Assembly: GCA_900553595.1 (NCBI GenBank)
Contig: USEC01000040.1
Location: 1-16,260, forward strand
DNA length: 16,260 bases
Direction of reading: 5' to 3'
From: an uncultured Prevotella sp.
GTDB taxonomy: Bacteria; Bacteroidota; Bacteroidia; Bacteroidales; Bacteroidaceae
Position numbers and translations under genes: made by a program. This document shows, piece by piece, positions 12,280 through 16,260 of the stretch. How positions within the stretch are numbered: the first letter of the stretch is position 1; the number at the start of each line of letters is the position of its first letter. The notes under the pieces are model-generated. The model saw only the letters and a list, made by a program, of their open reading frames with translations. It made no database searches and had not been told where the DNA came from.

Positions 12280-14448
12280 ATGAACAAATCTTTATCTTTG
12301 GCTATTGCAGCCATTATATGCTGCAGCAGCATGAACTCAACGGCTCAAACAATGATTGGGAAGACAACAGACATCAATCAGATTACAACAGGCGACCGCA
12401 TGACACCAGAAGCTCTTTGGGCTATGGGAAGAATCGGAGGAGCAGCCGCTTCACCCGACGGCAAGACCATTGTCTATCAGGTGGCGTACTACAGTGTGAA
12501 AGAAAACAAAAGTCATCAGACACTTTACAGAGTCAATGCCGACGGAAAAGACACACGCGCCTTGACAACTACTGCTGCCAACGAAAGCGACGCTGCATGG
12601 ATTGCCGGCGGACAGCGGATAGCATTCCTTTCCAAGGGACAGTTGTGGAGCATGAATGCCGATGGTACTGACCGCAAGCAACTCACCAATTCAGACATTG
12701 AAATAGAGGGATTCAGCTTCTCTCCCGACGAGAAGAAAGTCATTTTGATTAAATCACTCCCCTATCATGAAAGCATAAAGAAGAATCCGGAGGACTTGCC
12801 GCTCGCTACCGGCCGACTGGTAACCGATTTGAATTACAGACATTGGGACCATTATGTGGAGTCTGTCGCCCACCCCTTTGTCGCAAATGTGACAAGCAAC
12901 GGTATAGACAATGGAATCGACATAATAGATGGAGAACCCTACGAATGCCCTATGGCGCCGTTTGGAGGCATCGAACAACTGGCATGGAGTCCCGATTCCA
13001 AGTCAATTGCATACACATGCAGGAAAAAGACTGGAGTGAATTATGCCATTTCAACAGATTCTGACATATACCTATACGACCTTTCCACAGGAGCCACACG
13101 CAACATCTGCAAACCGGCAAACTACAAAGCTCCTGCTGTGAATGCGACGAAATCATTGAAAAACCAAGCAGTAAACCATCAGGAAGGAGATTGCAATGTG
13201 GGATATGACACCAATCCGCAGTTCTCTCCCGACGGCAAGTATGTAGCATGGCTGTCAATGAAACATGACGGATATGAAAGCGACCGCAACCGCCTGTGCA
13301 TATACAATCTTTCAAACGGCGAGAAGTTTTATGCAGCAGAATCATTCGACTCCAATGTTGATGCCTTCTGCTGGGCCGCCGACTCAAAGAACATCTACTT
13401 CATCGGGTGTTGGCATGCTTGCGTGAATATGTATCAGACCAATTTAAACGGAGAGGTAAGACAACTCACAGACGACTGGATGGATTTCGGTTCTATCCAA
13501 ATGTTAGGCTCTTCCGGCAAGATACTTGCATCACGCCACAGCATATCACAGGCCGACGAACTGTACATAATAACTCCGGGAAAAGATGTGAAAAAGACAA
13601 AGGTCAGTCAGCTCACATTTGAGAACGAAGCATTCTACAAGCATCTTGAAATGGGCAAAGTACAGGAACGATGGGTAAAGACCACCGACGGAAAGCAGAT
13701 GCAGGTATGGATTATTCTTCCACCGCACTTTGATTCCAGCAAGAAATACCCAGCTTTGTTGTTCTGCGAGGGAGGTCCGCAGAGTCCTGTAAGCCAGTTC
13801 TGGAGCTATCGTTGGAATTTCCAGATTATGGCGGCAAACGACTATATTGTCGTTGCACCTAACCGTCGTGGCTTGCCGGGTTATGGTTCGGAATGGAATG
13901 AAGAGGTTTCCGGCGACTGGACCGGACAGTGCATGAATGACTATCTTGCAGCAATTGACGATGCAGCAAACAACCTTCCTTACGTTGATAAAGAGCGTTT
14001 AGGTTGTGTCGGAGCAAGTTTCGGTGGTTTCTCCGTCTATTATCTGGCAAGCCATCACGACAAACGTTTCAAGGCATTCATCGCACACGACGGTGCCTTC
14101 AATCTGGAGTCGATGTACACCGACACTGAAGAGGCTTGGTTCTCAAACTGGGAATACGACGATGCCTACTGGAACAAAGACAAATCAGAGCGTGCAAGAC
14201 GCACATACGAGAATTCACCACACAGATTTGTGGACAAGTGGGACACTCCCATCCTTTGCATACATGGAGAAAAGGACTATCGCATAAATGCAAACCAGGG
14301 TTTTGGAGCCTTCAATGCAGCACGTATGCATGGCATTCCCGCCGAGCTCCTCATCTTCCCCGATGAAAACCATTGGGTACTCAAACCACAGAACGGCATA
14401 CTGTGGCAGAGAACTTTCTTCGGATGGCTCGACAAATGGTTGAAATAA
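12280..14448 (+). CDS. secreted S9-family prolyl oligopeptidase-type peptidase (DPP5-like)
   Basis: The 722-residue protein has a signal peptide (MNKSLSLAIAAIICCSSMNSTAQ), so it acts in the periplasm or envelope. Residues about 40-450 form a WD40-like beta-propeller with repeated blade motifs (SPDGKTIVYQ, SPDEKKVIL, WSPDSKSIAYTC, SPDGKYVAWLS). The C-terminal alpha/beta hydrolase (about 470-722) has GASFGG with Ser580, GEKDYRIN with Asp666 and DENHWVLK with His698. This triad order and spacing fit family S9, subfamily of dipeptidyl peptidase 5 and acylaminoacyl peptidases. Members in Porphyromonas and Prevotella cut dipeptides from the N-terminus of peptides for nutrition; that role is inferred. 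The start at 12280 was chosen for the signal peptide; the longer frame runs through the terminator hairpin. The MFS gene follows after 35 bp. Confidence 0.92.
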   Translation: MNKSLSLAIAAIICCSSMNSTAQTMIGKTTDINQITTGDRMTPEALWAMGRIGGAAASPDGKTIVYQVAYYSVKENKSHQTLYRVNADGKDTRALTTTAANESDAAWIAGGQRIAFLSKGQLWSMNADGTDRKQLTNSDIEIEGFSFSPDEKKVILIKSLPYHESIKKNPEDLPLATGRLVTDLNYRHWDHYVESVAHPFVANVTSNGIDNGIDIIDGEPYECPMAPFGGIEQLAWSPDSKSIAYTCRKKTGVNYAISTDSDIYLYDLSTGATRNICKPANYKAPAVNATKSLKNQAVNHQEGDCNVGYDTNPQFSPDGKYVAWLSMKHDGYESDRNRLCIYNLSNGEKFYAAESFDSNVDAFCWAADSKNIYFIGCWHACVNMYQTNLNGEVRQLTDDWMDFGSIQMLGSSGKILASRHSISQADELYIITPGKDVKKTKVSQLTFENEAFYKHLEMGKVQERWVKTTDGKQMQVWIILPPHFDSSKKYPALLFCEGGPQSPVSQFWSYRWNFQIMAANDYIVVAPNRRGLPGYGSEWNEEVSGDWTGQCMNDYLAAIDDAANNLPYVDKERLGCVGASFGGFSVYYLASHHDKRFKAFIAHDGAFNLESMYTDTEEAWFSNWEYDDAYWNKDKSERARRTYENSPHRFVDKWDTPILCIHGEKDYRINANQGFGAFNAARMHGIPAELLIFPDENHWVLKPQNGILWQRTFFGWLDKWLK

Positions 14449-14483
14449 GAACTTATAGACAAACAAAATTGAAATAAAACAAA

Positions 14484-16094
14484 ATGGAACAAAAAACACT
14501 TCGCGACTCGGCAGCATTACGTTGGACTGCCTTGCTACTTCTGGCGCTTGCAATGTTCTGCGCCTACATCTTTATGGACATCCTTTCGCCCATCAAAGAT
14601 CTCATGCAATCGCAACGCGGTTGGGACTCTGACGCATTCGGAACGATGCAGGGTTCAGAGACATTCCTCAATGTGTTCGTATTCTTCCTCATTTTCGCCG
14701 GAATCATTCTCGACAAGATGGGAGTACGCTTCACCGCATTACTTTCCGGCGCAGTGATGCTGGTCGGAGCATGCATCAAATGGTATGCCATCAGCGACAG
14801 CTTCATCGGCAGCGGACTTGAGACTTGGTTTACCAACAACCTCAACCACATACCGGTGTTTGAACAGCTCGGAGTTTCGCCTTTCTTTGAAGGAATGCCG
14901 GCATCAGCGAAGCTTGCAGCATGCGGTTTCATGATTTTCGGATGCGGTGCCGAAATGGGCGGCATCACTGTTTCCCGCGGAGTCGTAAAATGGTTCAAGG
15001 GTCGCGAGATGGCTCTTGCCATGGGCTCAGAGATGGCATTGGCACGCCTTGGAGTTGCCACCTGCATGATATTCTCGCCTTTCTTTGCAAAGCTGGGCGG
15101 CGTAGTAAGCGTGTCACGCTCTGTTGCTTTCGGTGTGGTTCTGCTCTGCATCGCCCTCATCATGCTTGTCGTTTACTTCTTCATGGACAAGAAACTTGAC
15201 GCCCAGACTGGTGAAGCAGAAGAGAAGGACGACCCGTTCAAGATTTCAGACATCGGACAGATTCTCACATCTATGGGATTCTGGCTCGTTTCACTGCTTT
15301 GCGTGCTTTACTATTCTGCCATCTTCCCGTTCCAGAAATATGCGGTAAACATGTTGCAGTGTAACCTTACATTCACCGAAGTACCGGCCGATTCCTTCTG
15401 GGCATCATCCACAGTCACCTTCGTGCAATATGGCATCATGCTCGTTGTTGCAGCCACAGCATTCATGTTCAACTTCATGAAACAGCGCAGTCTGAAATAC
15501 ACCGTACTCGCTATTTCCGTTGCTGCCCTGGTTGCATATTGCTATATGGGTTATATGCGTCAGTCAGCAGAATCCATCTTCGCCGTGTTCCCACTGCTCG
15601 CAGTAGGAATCACCCCCGTTCTTGGAAGCTATGTCGATCACAAAGGCAAGGCAGCAAGCATGCTTGTACTCGGCGCACTGCTCCTCATAGCCTGCCACCT
15701 CACCTTTGCCTTCATCCTGCCAGAATTCAAGGGCAATCAGGTTGGAGGCGTAGTGGTGGCATACCTCACCATTCTTATCCTTGGTGCTTCATTCTCACTC
15801 GTTCCCGCTTCACTTTGGCCAAGCGTGCCAAAACTCGTCGATGCAAAGGTCATCGGTTCGGCATACGCTCTTATTTTCTGGATTCAGAATATCGGTTTGT
15901 GGCTTTTCCCGTTGCTTATAGGCAAGGTTCTCACCGCCACCAACAAGGGTGTCACCGATGCGACACAGCTCAACTACACCGCACCTCTTGTGATGCTTGC
16001 AGGACTTGGAGTTGCAGCACTTGCCATTGGCTTGATTCTTAAAGTTGTGGATAAGAAAAAAGGACTCGGTCTCGAAGAACCGAACATCAAGTAA
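14484..16094 (+). CDS. MFS transporter, substrate unknown
   Basis: A 536-residue polytopic inner-membrane protein with about 12 hydrophobic segments. The loop between segments 2 and 3 carries the MFS signature as GIILDKMGVR (73-82). A further motif WFKGREMALAMG (170-181) marks segment 5 surroundings, as in anion/carboxylate-type MFS members. The segment between about 100 and 145 is an extended periplasmic loop, and a charged cytosolic linker (about 233-250) joins the halves. The gene lies 35 bp after the S9 peptidase on the same strand with no terminator between, so they are probably cotranscribed. Import of dipeptides or amino acids released by the peptidase is a reasonable guess, but the sequence does not show the substrate. 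It ends before a strong terminator. Confidence 0.9.
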   Translation: MEQKTLRDSAALRWTALLLLALAMFCAYIFMDILSPIKDLMQSQRGWDSDAFGTMQGSETFLNVFVFFLIFAGIILDKMGVRFTALLSGAVMLVGACIKWYAISDSFIGSGLETWFTNNLNHIPVFEQLGVSPFFEGMPASAKLAACGFMIFGCGAEMGGITVSRGVVKWFKGREMALAMGSEMALARLGVATCMIFSPFFAKLGGVVSVSRSVAFGVVLLCIALIMLVVYFFMDKKLDAQTGEAEEKDDPFKISDIGQILTSMGFWLVSLLCVLYYSAIFPFQKYAVNMLQCNLTFTEVPADSFWASSTVTFVQYGIMLVVAATAFMFNFMKQRSLKYTVLAISVAALVAYCYMGYMRQSAESIFAVFPLLAVGITPVLGSYVDHKGKAASMLVLGALLLIACHLTFAFILPEFKGNQVGGVVVAYLTILILGASFSLVPASLWPSVPKLVDAKVIGSAYALIFWIQNIGLWLFPLLIGKVLTATNKGVTDATQLNYTAPLVMLAGLGVAALAIGLILKVVDKKKGLGLEEPNIK

Positions 16095-16133
16095 CAGACA
16101 CCGAAAAACAGTTTTTTTAAAAGCATATCAATA

Positions 16134-16170
16134 CGGGCAGCACGCATGAACGTGCTGCCCGCATTTTTTT
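16134..16170 (+). terminator. intrinsic terminator after the peptidase-MFS operon
   Basis: CGGGCAGCACG (16134-16144) and CGTGCTGCCCG (16151-16161) are perfectly complementary with a 6-nt loop, followed by seven T (16164-16170). It is a textbook intrinsic terminator, 39 bp after the MFS stop codon. Confidence 0.93.
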
Positions 16171-16228
16171 CATTGCATGCAGAATAGTCCAAATAAGCCC
16201 TTTTTAGTAAGCGTATCCGCGATGCAGC

Positions 16229-16260
16229 CTTGTACACGTTCGTTCATCATTATACCTTTG
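16229..16260 (+). promoter_or_regulatory. promoter for the gene beyond the right edge
   Basis: CTTG (16229-16232), 20 bp, then TACCTTTG (16253-16260) have the same elements and spacing as the pyrG promoter. The -7 box ends at the last base of the window, so the transcript starts outside it. Confidence 0.65.

Overview
The window looks like chromosome from a Bacteroidetes bacterium, most likely Prevotella or a close relative. The support is the gene content (DUF4494 and DUF3078 proteins, a PiT phosphate permease with a PhoU-like tail, a Bacteroidetes-type CTP synthase and YidC) and repeated promoter signals of the Bacteroidetes primary sigma factor type (-7 box TAnnTTTG, sometimes with TTG about 20 bp upstream). 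No rRNA, tRNA, CRISPR array or prophage was recognised.

Left part (1-2700, all minus strand): a DUF4494 protein and a YggS-type PLP protein form a two-gene operon. A secreted serine hydrolase of the alpha/beta fold lies beyond it.

Middle (2787-4320): a complete IS3-family insertion sequence. It has TG...CA ends, 26-bp imperfect terminal inverted repeats, a CGC target duplication, orfA, and an orfB that has no usable ATG and is reached by -1 frameshifting (A7 slippery run plus a strong stem-loop). It also has an unusually long 212-bp noncoding right tail. That tail holds an outward-facing Bacteroidetes promoter and three degenerate subterminal copies of the right terminal repeat, spaced about 32 bp apart. 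The IS sits between the DUF4494 promoter and the PiT gene, and its outward promoter points at the PiT gene.

Host DNA between the IS and the PiT gene (4324-4553) holds an array of short palindromic repeats, a set of 11-bp-spaced direct repeats that resemble a PHO box in layout, and a -7 box. The PiT transporter (4554-6800) follows and ends in a strong terminator hairpin.

Right part: a DUF3078 outer-membrane protein (minus) is divergent from pyrG (GTG start). pyrG is followed closely by yidC (GTG start) and then a long hairpin terminator. A secreted S9 prolyl-oligopeptidase-type peptidase and an MFS transporter form a second likely operon, ending in a textbook terminator. A promoter for the next gene lies at the very end of the window.

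Most genes here are ordinary housekeeping or envelope genes. The unusual material is concentrated in the IS tail and the intergenic region upstream of the phosphate transporter. I found no convincing new multi-gene system.
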